Virus record (IMG/VR): IMGVR_UViG_3300036792_000545 | Location: 1 to 45,893 of that record | Source of the DNA: a virus | Strand: one strand, 5' to 3' | DNA length: 45,893 nt | Shown: positions 31,561 through 39,866 of the stretch, piece by piece | Position numbering within the stretch: position 1 is the first letter of the stretch | Layout of the letters: each line of letters opens with the position of its first letter | Translations under genes and position numbers: made by a program | Notes under the pieces: model-generated | What the model was told of the DNA's origin: nothing | The model's input: only the letters and a program-made list of their open reading frames with translations | The model's database searches: none

Positions 31561-32205
31561 TCAAGCTCCTAGTTGCATCATGCCAAGTTGGGTGCGCTGT
31601 GCGATCGCCATCGCCTGCGCCATCGTGCGCTCCATCAGTTCCATGCGCTTCTGCACCATTGGCGAGCCGCGGCGGATGCGGTGCGCGCTACGAGAGTCGG
31701 CAAGGATGCGATCAGCCTCCGCCTCCTCAGCTGCCTGCTCCTCCTCAAACACCGCGAGCTTCTGATCATCCGTGAGCCGGTTCCATCCCTGGATCAGTGG
31801 AATCATCACATCGAGGATGAAATGCGTTGGCTCCATCCGCGTCGTGTACCACTCGCTGCCGATTAGCTCGCGGTGGATCAACTTGCGGATGCAGCGATAG
31901 CGGCCGTGATATGGATACTGGCCCAACGTCACGAGGCCGGTGTGCTCATCGGTGTGGTCCTTATACCAGCGGTAGGCGGTGCCGTTGAACTCGGCAGGCT
32001 CCCACATCATGATCGCCCAGCACGCCTCGCCGCCGAGCGCAGGCACATCGCGGTAGCCCTCGAACCCATCCTTCATGAAGTAGCCGCCGTCGCGCATGCT
32101 CGCGGACTCACCCCATACGAGCTTGAAGCGTGGCTCTCCGTAGCGGTTCGTTCCGCCGACGCGGGTCAGGCGCTCCTGGAACCACTCGGGGCACTCCCTA
32201 AACAT
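31561..32205 (-). CDS. Hypothetical structural-region protein
   Basis: 214-residue protein. A Trp/Tyr-rich first part (MFRECPEWFQERLTRVGG, then YRWYKDHTDEHTGL) precedes a strongly helical charged C-terminus (LTDDQKLAVFEEEQAAEEAEADRI). ATG at 32205 overlaps the GroES-like gene's stop by a few bases; earlier starts are inside that gene. No family recognised. Position suggests a head-completion or scaffold-accessory role. Confidence 0.55.
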   Translation of the reverse strand: MFRECPEWFQERLTRVGGTNRYGEPRFKLVWGESASMRDGGYFMKDGFEGYRDVPALGGEACWAIMMWEPAEFNGTAYRWYKDHTDEHTGLVTLGQYPYHGRYRCIRKLIHRELIGSEWYTTRMEPTHFILDVMIPLIQGWNRLTDDQKLAVFEEEQAAEEAEADRILADSRSAHRIRRGSPMVQKRMELMERTMAQAMAIAQRTQLGMMQLGA

Positions 32206-32590
32206 AGGGATGGCGCCCTTTCCCAGTAGGAAATTCACTGGATCTCTGCTGGATTCCACCGCTCGTCTTTACGCGCCCCTGAATGTCGTCATAGCGGATG
32301 AGATAGAACTTGGTCGCGCCGGGCAACTCATCCTCGACCCTGAATGTCTGGTAGTCGCGGCCAAACTCGTTGGTCTTCACGATGTCGCCCACCTTATAGG
32401 GCATCGGGACCATCAGGCCGCCGCGCGGGAACTGCGTGTCGCAGGAGAGCACCTTTCCAAACTGCGGCTTGCGGGACGCCTTGTGCGTGCGGACAATCTC
32501 TTGCCCATTCGCCATCACTACACCAGTTCCAGTTGCGTTCTCCACGGGAATCTCTTCGATCAGCAGTACGTCAAGGAATGTCTCGATCAT
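32198..32590 (-). CDS. GroES-like co-chaperonin
   Basis: 130-residue protein with a GroES-like order of segments: FLDVLLIEEIPVE (first strand), a loop with GTGVVMANGQ, KPQFGKVLSCD, MPYKVGDIVKTNEFG and finally KFYLIRYDDIQGRV, matching the K-x-G-x-V, K-V-G-D-x-V and Y-L-I-R-x-x-D-I landmarks of Cpn10. The GroEL-binding mobile loop (about residues 18-40) seems long. The gene lies directly after the major capsid gene, as expected if, like T4 gp31, it helps GroEL fold capsid protein. The C-terminus extends beyond the GroES fold. Similarity is by eye. Confidence 0.6.
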   Translation of the reverse strand: MIETFLDVLLIEEIPVENATGTGVVMANGQEIVRTHKASRKPQFGKVLSCDTQFPRGGLMVPMPYKVGDIVKTNEFGRDYQTFRVEDELPGATKFYLIRYDDIQGRVKTSGGIQQRSSEFPTGKGRHPYV

Positions 32591-32633
32591 GTCTCTCCTG
32601 AAACCGGGGGTGATGCGCTCACCCCCGAAGCGG

Positions 32634-33989
32634 TTAGAGGTTTACGACAGGGAGTCCCTGCAGATAGAAGCCGCCCTTGGGATTGTTGTTGACGAGCTGG
32701 AATCCACGCTCGTAACCGAACATCTGCGAGTCGTAGTACGTCGCGTTCGCACCGCCACCGATGGCCGGAACCGCAGCGATCGTGTTGCCGGGGGTCCACT
32801 CATGCAAGCGGGTCGGGAACAGTTCGCCGAAGTACCAGTCGTCCTCGACGATGTAGTCCATGCGGGTCGGCTCTGCGGTCGATGCCCAGACGACATCCTC
32901 ACCGAGGAACGTCTTCTGCATCATCTTGCGCGCGGTGTCGGGAACGTTCTCCTTCTCGCCCTCATCCAGCCGCGTGTAGCCGGTGCTGTAGAAGTTGTTC
33001 GAGAGGGGAAGCCCCTGCGCCGCATTGCCGAGCCAGAACGCCTTCTGGTTCGCGTCGTAGTCATCGCCCAGGGCACGCATGCGAATCGCCTGGATGCGCT
33101 GTGCAGTGGAGTTGACGACGGCGCCGTTGCCGCCGAAGTTGATGGTGGGAGTCGAGAGGCGGCCGGGATAGTTCGCCTTGGCGATGCCACCGATGGTTCC
33201 GGTGTTGCCGTTGGCGAGCCAGTAGTCCTTGCCGAGGATGGACGACCCAGCCGCACCAGTGGCACCCTGCACGACGAGGATGTCGCCGGTCGTGGTGCCA
33301 GTCGGGAGCGCAGTCGTCGAGTAGACCGTCTGCGCCACCGGATCGACGTAGCTGATGGTGAAGCTGCCGCGATTGGTGCCGCCGACCGCCGAGAGCACCT
33401 GCACGGTCTGCTGGTCCGAGAACGAGCCCGCCGTGTTCAGGCCGACGATGCTGGAGTAGGTCGGGGAGCCGGAAGCGCCGCCGCCAGTCGCGTTGTTCAC
33501 GGTCGCGGTGGTCGGGATCTGGTCGATGGTTCCCGATCCGTCGCGGTGGATGATGCCCTCGACTCCGTTGTCGAAGGCCTTGAGCGAGTTCTGCAGCTCC
33601 TCGCGCTTGATCTTGACGAGGCCGCGGTCCTTGCCATCGGTCGCCTGCATCGCGAGGTTCGAAATCTCGCAGACGTTCACGAGGCGCACTGGAGCGGCCA
33701 CAAAGCCATCGAAGGTCGAGCCCGTGCCGCGGCCCCAGGTGAAGATCGCGCCGGAGGTGTCCGCAGTCGCCTGCTGGATCGCAGCGCCACCCTGCGCACG
33801 GAAGGGAACGCGCATCGGAGCGCGGCTGACGCCTCCGCCCTGCGTCGCGTTCGAGATGTCCATCTTGTGAGCGCCCTTTTCGAGGCGCGTCAGGAAGCGG
33901 TCAAAATGCTGTTGGTAGTCGGGGATCTCTTCGACCCATGCATCGAGCTCAATGGCCTCTGCGGCCAGCTCGTTCATTGGAACGCCCAT
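32634..33989 (-). CDS. Major capsid protein
   Basis: 451-residue protein that should form the icosahedral shell (HK97 fold). The N-terminal ~100 residues are helical, with LERRASFQ-like character absent but FRAQGGAAIQQATADTSG and EISNLAMQATDGKDRGLVKIKREEL typical of phage capsid proteins that follow scaffold genes. Residues 180-290 are a Gly/Ser/Thr insertion domain; the C-terminal part (TARKMMQKTFLGEDVVW, VEDDWYFGELFPTRLHEW) has the P-domain feel. It follows the portal and scaffold genes and is preceded by its own strong promoter and leader. The product call rests on size, order and the promoter. Confidence 0.75.
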   Translation of the reverse strand: MGVPMNELAAEAIELDAWVEEIPDYQQHFDRFLTRLEKGAHKMDISNATQGGGVSRAPMRVPFRAQGGAAIQQATADTSGAIFTWGRGTGSTFDGFVAAPVRLVNVCEISNLAMQATDGKDRGLVKIKREELQNSLKAFDNGVEGIIHRDGSGTIDQIPTTATVNNATGGGASGSPTYSSIVGLNTAGSFSDQQTVQVLSAVGGTNRGSFTISYVDPVAQTVYSTTALPTGTTTGDILVVQGATGAAGSSILGKDYWLANGNTGTIGGIAKANYPGRLSTPTINFGGNGAVVNSTAQRIQAIRMRALGDDYDANQKAFWLGNAAQGLPLSNNFYSTGYTRLDEGEKENVPDTARKMMQKTFLGEDVVWASTAEPTRMDYIVEDDWYFGELFPTRLHEWTPGNTIAAVPAIGGGANATYYDSQMFGYERGFQLVNNNPKGGFYLQGLPVVNL

Positions 33990-34020
33990 CGGTAACCCTC
34001 AAAAGCAAGCTAGGCAGCGT

Positions 34021-34122
34021 TTCCGCTCCCGCGTTGATGTCTCAACGTCTTTCCGCTCACTCAAGGGCTAACGAGATTGAAACCGGGCTCGACCGGGCCT
34101 TGATGCTAATGCAACTTCAATC
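34021..34122 (-). promoter_or_regulatory. Structured 5' leader of the capsid gene
   Basis: The leader between the promoter and the capsid ATG holds several pairings: TTCAATC/GATTGAA arms (34116-34122 with 34075-34081) around a CCCGG/CCGGG hairpin near 34084-34098, and CGTTGA/TCAACG (34032-34047) with a 4-base loop. TTCCGCTC is repeated at 34021 and 34051 on each side of this hairpin. It may stabilise the capsid message or end upstream transcription. No riboswitch family is recognised. Confidence 0.45.
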
Positions 34123-34125
34123 GCA

Positions 34126-34153
34126 ATAATACCACTTTACATATCCGCGTCAA
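34126..34153 (-). promoter_or_regulatory. Strong sigma70-like promoter for the capsid gene
   Basis: On the minus strand TTGACG (complement of 34148-34153) and TATTAT (complement of 34126-34131) are 16 bases apart, a near-consensus promoter. The RNA would start near 34119, giving a leader of about 130 bases before the capsid ATG. It lies in the only sizeable gap of the late region, after the fibre-like gene. Confidence 0.65.
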
Positions 34154-34178
34154 CCGAAAACCATACTTCCTGCAAATC

Positions 34179-35060
34179 TTAGTAATCCTCAAGTACCAGC
34201 GAACCGGTAGTGGTCGCTCCGGTTACCGTTACCGCCGTGGTGCTGACCGATGTGGCAATCGACGCCGCCACATTATTGCTGGCGTAAACGCTGGGAGCGT
34301 TTACGAATGCCACTGGGTAGGTATAGCTGGCCGTGCCCAGGCATGCTGCAAGATGGATTGTCACCCGCTTATTGACGCTACCCTGAAAGGGCTCTACGAA
34401 TACTGCCTGCCCGGAGGTGCTGCAAGATACAGTGGTCTGATTGCCGGTGATAGTAAGTGCTTTTGAAGCACTCAATGTGGCCATCCCTCCAAAACTTCCA
34501 CCGTTGTTCAGGTAGGCTTTCTGAATAAATACTTCAGACCCCAGGGGGTGAGCAGGGCTGCCATATAGATACCAATCTTGATTGTTATCGAAGCAGGTCG
34601 CACTTGCTGCATAGCTAACCCCGGAAGACCATACGTGCTGGACTAAGCACCCATACCCAGAGGGGATCCCATTTGTCGAGCCGCTATTCGTTGAGGTAAC
34701 CTGCGTCAACGTACTCGGAGTCGCTGTGGCATCCCCATTCAAGGTTCCTGGGTAGAGCGTTCCTGCTGCCGGTGTGACTCCGCCAATCACTGCACCGTCG
34801 ATCGTGCCGCCAGTGATGGCCGCTGTTGCTCCACTGCCCGGCGCTGCAGCGATCGGATTCCACCATGTCGGGTTGGAGGATGGAGTCTCGACGGCATTGT
34901 TTGACTGCAGCGAAACATATGTCGTCCCGTTGTAGGTGACAATATTGCCCGCCGTGTACACCGTGTAGGAGTTCCACGCATCTCCTGGGCGTGGACCAGT
35001 CTGCGCTACAGCGAATATGGGGAGGAGCAGCAACAGCAATGCGGCGAAGCGAACTTTCAT
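34179..35060 (-). CDS. Secreted/fibre-like protein with CBM5/12-type chitin-binding module
   Basis: 293-residue protein with a perfect-looking Sec signal peptide (MKVRFAALLLLLLPIF, then AVAQ). Residues about 28-68 form a carbohydrate-binding module of the CBM5/12 kind: WNSYTVYTAGNIVTYNG, then YVSLQSNN and NPTWW, with the aromatic residues expected for chitin or cellulose binding. GGTIDGAVIGGVTPAAGTLYPG recalls tail-fibre segments, and a beta-rich C-terminus follows. It sits between the scaffold and capsid genes, where head fibres or decoration proteins are often encoded. The export signal is unexplained. Confidence 0.65.
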   Translation of the reverse strand: MKVRFAALLLLLLPIFAVAQTGPRPGDAWNSYTVYTAGNIVTYNGTTYVSLQSNNAVETPSSNPTWWNPIAAAPGSGATAAITGGTIDGAVIGGVTPAAGTLYPGTLNGDATATPSTLTQVTSTNSGSTNGIPSGYGCLVQHVWSSGVSYAASATCFDNNQDWYLYGSPAHPLGSEVFIQKAYLNNGGSFGGMATLSASKALTITGNQTTVSCSTSGQAVFVEPFQGSVNKRVTIHLAACLGTASYTYPVAFVNAPSVYASNNVAASIATSVSTTAVTVTGATTTGSLVLEDY

Positions 35061-35069
35061 GGTTCTCCT

Positions 35070-36383
35070 TTATGGCTTGCGAACTTGAATCCACTTTCCG
35101 GTGCGGAGCCGATAAATCTTCTGCGTTAGATCGGACAGCGGCGTACCCTGATGGTCGATCTCATGCATGGGCGGCTTCACGGAGACAACCTGTACCTGCC
35201 GGCCGGACACAACTGCCGGCTTGGCAACACCGGGGCGCGCGGCGACAGCAGGCTTTGGCTTCCCCCCGCTCAGAAACGAATCCCACCGCTCGGCCTTGAC
35301 CGCCTCGAATGCCTGCTTTCCCTTAGCCGCGAGATTGATCTTGATCCAGTTCTTCACGGCTGCAGGATCTGGATTCTTCTGGCCTCGATACAACTTCAGC
35401 TGCTTGTCGTAGTTCGGATCAGCCTTGCACGCTGCTGCAATCTTGGCCTTGAAGTCGGATATCGCCGCCTGCTTCTGCGTCTCTGAGAGTTTCAGGCGCT
35501 GCGCATAGGGCTTGAACAGCTCGTCAAACTTGTCGTTCTCCATCTTGACGGCATCGGGGCGGATGTTTGTCTTCCAGTGCTGCTCCTGCTTCTCCTGCTC
35601 GAACTGCGTCCTCTCCTGCTGGAACTTGTCGCGGTCAGTATCGGTCGCCGCCGGCGTCTTGAGCGTGCCCGCCTTGTCCGCCTGCGCGTTGAACCATGCA
35701 CCCATACGCCCAAGTGTCTGCAGCGTGAACTGCATCTTCGTCTTTTCGTCGAAGCGCGGGTCGTTCTGCGCATTCAGCACGTCCACCAGCGAATTGAACT
35801 CCTTCACCAGGTCGGAGGACGCGAGCGCGCTCACGAAATGTGGCAGGATCGCAGCATTGTAGGCAGCTGGGTCGGACTTCATCACGCGATCGAGTATGGT
35901 TGGCGTCAGCTTGGCCAGGCCGGAGTTGAAGTCGTCCCCCAGAGCATCGAGCGCCTTCGGATCACCGGATGCGAGCAGGCTGTCGACCTCCTCCGTCTGC
36001 GTCAGGCGCTCCTGCAGCTCCGTGATCGCCTCGGCGCCGCGCACGTCGCCCACTGCGAGCGATTCCAGCAGCGCGTACTTCTCGCGCACGCCGTCGACTC
36101 CCTTCGGCTCCAGTTGCTGGAGCGCGAACAAGCGCGCGTGGTTGTCGCGGGACGCTTTAGCGAACTTTGCCTGATCGGGATTCGCCGCCTCCCATGCCTT
36201 CGTAGCTGCGCGGAATTCGCGGGAGAACTTGGTCGTGTAGGGGTCGTCCTTCGCCGATGCGGAGGTGGCTTCTTCACCATCGGCTACTTCTGGAGATTCG
36301 GGCGAGTCGCCTTCTTGGGTTTCGAGTTCTCCTAGTTCAGCGTCAATCTCTGGTGTATCCAGAACTGCATCCATTCCGTCCAT
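35070..36383 (-). CDS. Scaffolding protein
   Basis: 437-residue, highly charged, mostly helical protein. The N-terminus is acidic (DTPEIDAELGELETQEGD), the centre has coiled-coil-like Gln/Glu/Lys runs (FQQERTQFEQEKQEQ) and the C-terminus is basic (RLRTGKWIQVRKP), which fits a scaffold that touches the capsid subunits through its basic tail. It lies between portal and capsid genes, the P22 order portal-scaffold-coat. The name is by composition and position. Confidence 0.7.
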   Translation of the reverse strand: MDGMDAVLDTPEIDAELGELETQEGDSPESPEVADGEEATSASAKDDPYTTKFSREFRAATKAWEAANPDQAKFAKASRDNHARLFALQQLEPKGVDGVREKYALLESLAVGDVRGAEAITELQERLTQTEEVDSLLASGDPKALDALGDDFNSGLAKLTPTILDRVMKSDPAAYNAAILPHFVSALASSDLVKEFNSLVDVLNAQNDPRFDEKTKMQFTLQTLGRMGAWFNAQADKAGTLKTPAATDTDRDKFQQERTQFEQEKQEQHWKTNIRPDAVKMENDKFDELFKPYAQRLKLSETQKQAAISDFKAKIAAACKADPNYDKQLKLYRGQKNPDPAAVKNWIKINLAAKGKQAFEAVKAERWDSFLSGGKPKPAVAARPGVAKPAVVSGRQVQVVSVKPPMHEIDHQGTPLSDLTQKIYRLRTGKWIQVRKP

Positions 36384-36396
36384 GTCTCAGTCTCCC

Positions 36397-36543
36397 TTAT
36401 TCCGCGCCATGCGCTTTTGCGAACTCTTCCGCTTCCTTCTTCGAGCGGAAAGCGAATCCGACGAGAAATAGGTCTTCGGAGCCTCCCCGCGAAGGTGTTC
36501 GGATCACGCAAATTCCTGGTGCAAACTCATACGGCTTTGTCAT
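36397..36543 (-). CDS. Small hypothetical protein between portal and scaffold
   Basis: 48-residue peptide (MTKPYEFAPGICVIRTPSRG...), with a beta-strand first half and a helix ending EEFAKAHGAE. The gene fits the small gap, 4 bases after the portal stop. No family recognised. Confidence 0.5.
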   Translation of the reverse strand: MTKPYEFAPGICVIRTPSRGGSEDLFLVGFAFRSKKEAEEFAKAHGAE

Positions 36544-36547
36544 GTCT

Positions 36548-39130
36548 CTAGCTCAACTTTCCGCTTGGGTTAACCATGCTCGTCTTCTGCTTTACCGGAA
36601 CCCCATTCGCATCCACGCCGTTCTTCTCGACGGTGACCTCATGCGGCACCAACTCCTGCGAATCTTCCCAGTCAGCGACCGGAGCCTGTACGCCCAGCGC
36701 GCCCCATGCCTGCGCCTGCACGCTCGGCGGCGCCTTGTCGATCGCGGCCGTGACTGAGAACTTGGCATCGATCGGCGGCACCGGCGTCAACTTCGCCTTC
36801 ATCTGCTCATGCTCCTGCCAGTGCAGCTTCAGGTTCGCGTAGATCGCCTGCTGCTCAGGCGTTCCATTCTTAAACTTGCGGCCCTCGGTAGAGGTCATGA
36901 GCCCAAGCGTGATCGCGGAGTGGATAGCGTGGTTCTGGCTGCCATCCTGTGCCACGGGGACGCTCGACACCTGCGGCGGCATAGACTGCGCGGCCTGCTG
37001 CAATTGCTGGAGCGCCTGCTGGCCCTGCGGCGTCTGCGCTTCGGGATCGCCTTCCGCCGCCTGGATCTGCTGCAGGAGCGGAAGCAGTTGCGGATTCGGC
37101 ATCGGACCCGACTGCATCAGCAGTTCAAACTCGCCTTCCTGCTCCTCAACCGCATCGAGGCCGGGAATGGTGAGCCCAGACAGCGATGGGAACTGGCCGA
37201 AGTGGGTAAGGTTGCGCGGATCGCTCGCAATCGCGTTGTAGAGCGCGACCGACTTGCCATTCTCGAGCAGCCCGGCCGCCTGCGCTTCCTGTTCCGCCAT
37301 CGTCTGCGGCATCGCCAGCGTCTCTGGGTAGCAGAGTGCATCGCCCTGCAACTTCGCGAGCTCCACCTTGAGTCGACCCTCGCCAGGAATGTGTCCGCCA
37401 ATATCCGTCACGCGGTTCTGTGCCGCGGAGATAACGGCCTGCTGTGCCGCGTTCGCGATCCCGTAGCAGATCTGGCTCCACGGCATCGAATAGACCTGCA
37501 GCGCCGTGTCGCGCTTGAGCTTCGCGGTCTGGAAGACACCCTGATCAGCGCCTCCCTCCTCGCCGCCGAACATGGCCGGCTGCGCTCCGTCCATCGCCTC
37601 GGGTGCGCCGTCGATGCACCACTGGACGAATTCGAAGATTCCCGTAGTGGGTTGTGGAACGTTCTCGACGCCAGTAATCTGTGGAATCGTCATTCCCGAA
37701 GGCAGGCCAGTAACTGGAGTCGCCTTCGCTGGGTCATTCGACTGCGAGTTCATTGCCTGTACGTCGATGTACGGCTCCATCGCATACCGGCGCGGAACGC
37801 AGGAGCGGAAGTAGCGGTCGAGAAGGCTGATATTCGCGTTCAAGACCTTCTGGATGGGGAGATAGTTGGTCCCGATCGCGCGTCGGTTCTGCCCCGGCCC
37901 CTGCTTCGCATGCAGGACTGTGAGCTTCTTGTTCATGCCCTCATTGCGGACGAATGCGAGCTCGCCAGCAGCATGGACTACCAGAAGCCCGCGGGGGAAG
38001 TTATCGAAGAAAACTTTCTGCGCATCCTCGTCCTTGATGGCGAAGTACTGACTCGGGCGATACCATGTGAAGGTTTCGGTGCTGTCCTGCTGCCAACTCT
38101 CTCCCGAAGAGGTTGATGTCTGCACGGCGAGTCGTACATTGATACGGGCCATGCGGTCCATCTGATCGGACCCACCGACATTACCTCCGGATATAATCTT
38201 GTCCTTGATCCAAGGGTATTTTGCTTTCAGCGTGTTGTTGTTGCGCTCCTTCGAGAGTCGCAGCCATGGCATCTGCGCCATCTTGTCCGCCATCATTGGA
38301 ACCTTTGCTTCAAGCTTGCCAAAGGATTCCGTGATCTCACGCACAGCTGGAACGTCGGTATCGGCGGGAGCGGAATCAGTTGCCTCCGCAGCCTGTTCGC
38401 CGGGCGCGATCATTTCACTCTCGGGAGCGACACCAACTGCCTGCTCCTCACCGAAAACCTGCCGCGGCTCGTCCGGAGTCTCCGTGTCCCATGTCTGCTC
38501 ATCGGCCACCGAGTGCGTATAGAGCACAACGCGATCATCGGTGTAGAATAGGTTCGCGACCTCGCCTACGACTTCCTTGATGTTCGAGTCGTTGAGCCAA
38601 ATCTTGACGTACTTCTCTGCCTCGTCCGCCGCGGTCTGGTCCTCTGGCCGGTCATCGCGCTTGGGCACGAACATGACACCGGGGATCTGCTGCGCGAGCG
38701 CAGACGTTATCTTGTCCTGGCGCGCGCCGAGGACATTGACCGAGAACATCTTCCCGGAGTTCTGGCTTTGCATGATCTCGGAGCCGGATGCACGCGAACC
38801 ATTCACCGCGCCCACCATGCCCCAACCCTGCTTCGAGCTGTTGATGAACTGGTAGTTGCGCACCATCAACTGCAGCTCCCAAGCCTGCAGCACCTCCCAC
38901 AGGCGCGCGGCGGAATCTGCTCGGGTCGCAGTCTCGGTCAGGTCATCTACGGCAGACTTGTACGAGCCCAGTTGGTCGGGTCCGAAGATCGGCTCAGGCG
39001 ACACGTCCCACGCGGCGTACTTGCCGGGGACGTAATCGTAGTCAGAGAAGTTGAGAGGAGTGAGTGCACCCGCGTCTTCGGGTGCTGGTGTATCGTCGGC
39101 GGTTGGGTCGATCTTGGGCGTCGTCGCCAT
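36548..39130 (-). CDS. Portal protein (P22-like)
   Basis: 860-residue protein that should form the dodecameric DNA gate. After a Pro/Ala/Asp-rich N-terminus there is the portal-like body: AARLWEVLQAWELQLMVRNYQF, FSVNVLGARQDKITSALAQQIPG, then VKIWLNDSNIKEVVGEVANLFY. The C-terminal part is Gln/Pro-rich (PLLQQIQAAEGDPEAQTP), like the long helical barrel of podovirus portals. Length, and location directly downstream of small genes next to terminase, fit P22-like portals rather than HK97-like ones, which are shorter. Confidence 0.75.
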   Translation of the reverse strand: MATTPKIDPTADDTPAPEDAGALTPLNFSDYDYVPGKYAAWDVSPEPIFGPDQLGSYKSAVDDLTETATRADSAARLWEVLQAWELQLMVRNYQFINSSKQGWGMVGAVNGSRASGSEIMQSQNSGKMFSVNVLGARQDKITSALAQQIPGVMFVPKRDDRPEDQTAADEAEKYVKIWLNDSNIKEVVGEVANLFYTDDRVVLYTHSVADEQTWDTETPDEPRQVFGEEQAVGVAPESEMIAPGEQAAEATDSAPADTDVPAVREITESFGKLEAKVPMMADKMAQMPWLRLSKERNNNTLKAKYPWIKDKIISGGNVGGSDQMDRMARINVRLAVQTSTSSGESWQQDSTETFTWYRPSQYFAIKDEDAQKVFFDNFPRGLLVVHAAGELAFVRNEGMNKKLTVLHAKQGPGQNRRAIGTNYLPIQKVLNANISLLDRYFRSCVPRRYAMEPYIDVQAMNSQSNDPAKATPVTGLPSGMTIPQITGVENVPQPTTGIFEFVQWCIDGAPEAMDGAQPAMFGGEEGGADQGVFQTAKLKRDTALQVYSMPWSQICYGIANAAQQAVISAAQNRVTDIGGHIPGEGRLKVELAKLQGDALCYPETLAMPQTMAEQEAQAAGLLENGKSVALYNAIASDPRNLTHFGQFPSLSGLTIPGLDAVEEQEGEFELLMQSGPMPNPQLLPLLQQIQAAEGDPEAQTPQGQQALQQLQQAAQSMPPQVSSVPVAQDGSQNHAIHSAITLGLMTSTEGRKFKNGTPEQQAIYANLKLHWQEHEQMKAKLTPVPPIDAKFSVTAAIDKAPPSVQAQAWGALGVQAPVADWEDSQELVPHEVTVEKNGVDANGVPVKQKTSMVNPSGKLS

Positions 39131-39136
39131 CAGTCC

Positions 39137-39334
39137 TCAGTGCTTCATTGCCTTAAAGCCAGCGGCCGAGATCGCGCGCCGACGAATGAGTGGATCTTTC
39201 GAGTGCTCGGCTTCCTTCAGGCGCTCATTCGGGATCGGGCGATCGAGCGGGATGCCAAGGTCTTGATGCAATGCACCCTTCTTGACGGTGAACGATCCCT
39301 TCTTGCCGAGGTCAACGTGCTGAATCTTCGCCAT
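39137..39334 (-). CDS. Small basic protein before the portal gene
   Basis: 65-residue basic protein (MAKIQHVDLGKKGSFTVKKG...; then RRRAISAAGFKAMKH). It matches small phage proteins commonly encoded directly before the portal gene, of unknown role. It overlaps the previous gene by 23 bases and ends 6 bases before the portal start. Confidence 0.55.
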   Translation of the reverse strand: MAKIQHVDLGKKGSFTVKKGALHQDLGIPLDRPIPNERLKEAEHSKDPLIRRRAISAAGFKAMKH

Positions 39335-39539
39335 GCTTCACCTCCATCACCACGAAGTCGCCTACTCGCGTTTCTTGCGGGATTGGTGAACTGAAGTAGA
39401 TTGTGTTCGTGGTTCTATCGATGCGATCCACAGATGCTGCCCCGAGGAATCGCTTACTTTTGGGTCGATAGATGCCACACTGCATAGGCAACCCATCACA
39501 CTCAAATGTCAGATCATCTCTGAACTCAAGACTCTTCAT
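39312..39539 (-). CDS. Small hypothetical beta-rich protein
   Basis: 75-residue protein (MKSLEFRDDLTFECDGLPMQ...), beta-rich, with a likely small barrel in IDRTTNTIYFSSPI. ATG at 39539 lies inside the preceding gene's last codons. No family recognised. The end overlaps the next start. Confidence 0.5.
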   Translation of the reverse strand: MKSLEFRDDLTFECDGLPMQCGIYRPKSKRFLGAASVDRIDRTTNTIYFSSPIPQETRVGDFVVMEVKHGEDSAR

Positions 39540-39624
39540 GCTTCCTCCGCAACAGCAACCACGTGATGCCGATCCCAATCAGCAAACCGAACAGGAATGC
39601 GGCGTTGCAGTCGTCGCCGATCAT
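39526..39624 (-). CDS. Tiny single-span membrane peptide
   Basis: 32-residue peptide MIGDDCNAAFLFGLLIGIGI..., ending LLLRRKHEES: one transmembrane helix followed by basic residues. ATG at 39624 overlaps the previous stop as ATGA and its end overlaps the next gene by 14 bases, so it is probably translated. It could be a spanin-like or accessory lysis peptide; this is a guess. Confidence 0.45.
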   Translation of the reverse strand: MIGDDCNAAFLFGLLIGIGITWLLLRRKHEES

Positions 39625-39866
39625 GCCCAGACCATCCATTCCTGCAGGCCATCCACGGATGCCGGACACACATACATCTGCGCCTGCCGAAACGTGTACT
39701 CTGGAAATCTGGCCCGCGTTCTCCGCCAATCTGCCACCGCAAGAAGCCAGTGGACATAAAGCCAAATCGGAAGGTCGGCGCTGTCATCGGGAAGGTCGAC
39801 TACGCGCAGCCCCTTGCGGAGCAGATGCAGGAGATCTACTGCGCGATAGCAGAGCCACTCGATCAC
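39621..39866 (-). CDS. Hypothetical Trp/Arg-rich protein
   Basis: 81-residue protein starting with GTG (VIEWLCYRAVDLLHLLRKG...), helical with many Leu, Trp and Arg residues; FPEYTFRQAQMYVCPASV near the end. GTG at 39866 overlaps the previous stop as GTGA, with GAGAGGG just before it. No family recognised. Confidence 0.5.
   Translation of the reverse strand: MIEWLCYRAVDLLHLLRKGLRVVDLPDDSADLPIWLYVHWLLAVADWRRTRARFPEYTFRQAQMYVCPASVDGLQEWMVWA

Noticed and set aside
32436-33995. A 519-codon open frame on the plus strand over the capsid gene
   Set aside because: It lies antisense to the capsid and GroES-like genes, has Arg/Ala/Val-rich shadow composition and no domain; it reflects the codon bias of the real minus-strand gene.
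36809-38116. A 435-codon open frame on the plus strand over the portal gene
   Set aside because: Antisense shadow of the portal gene, Arg/Leu-rich without a family signature or sensible ribosome site.
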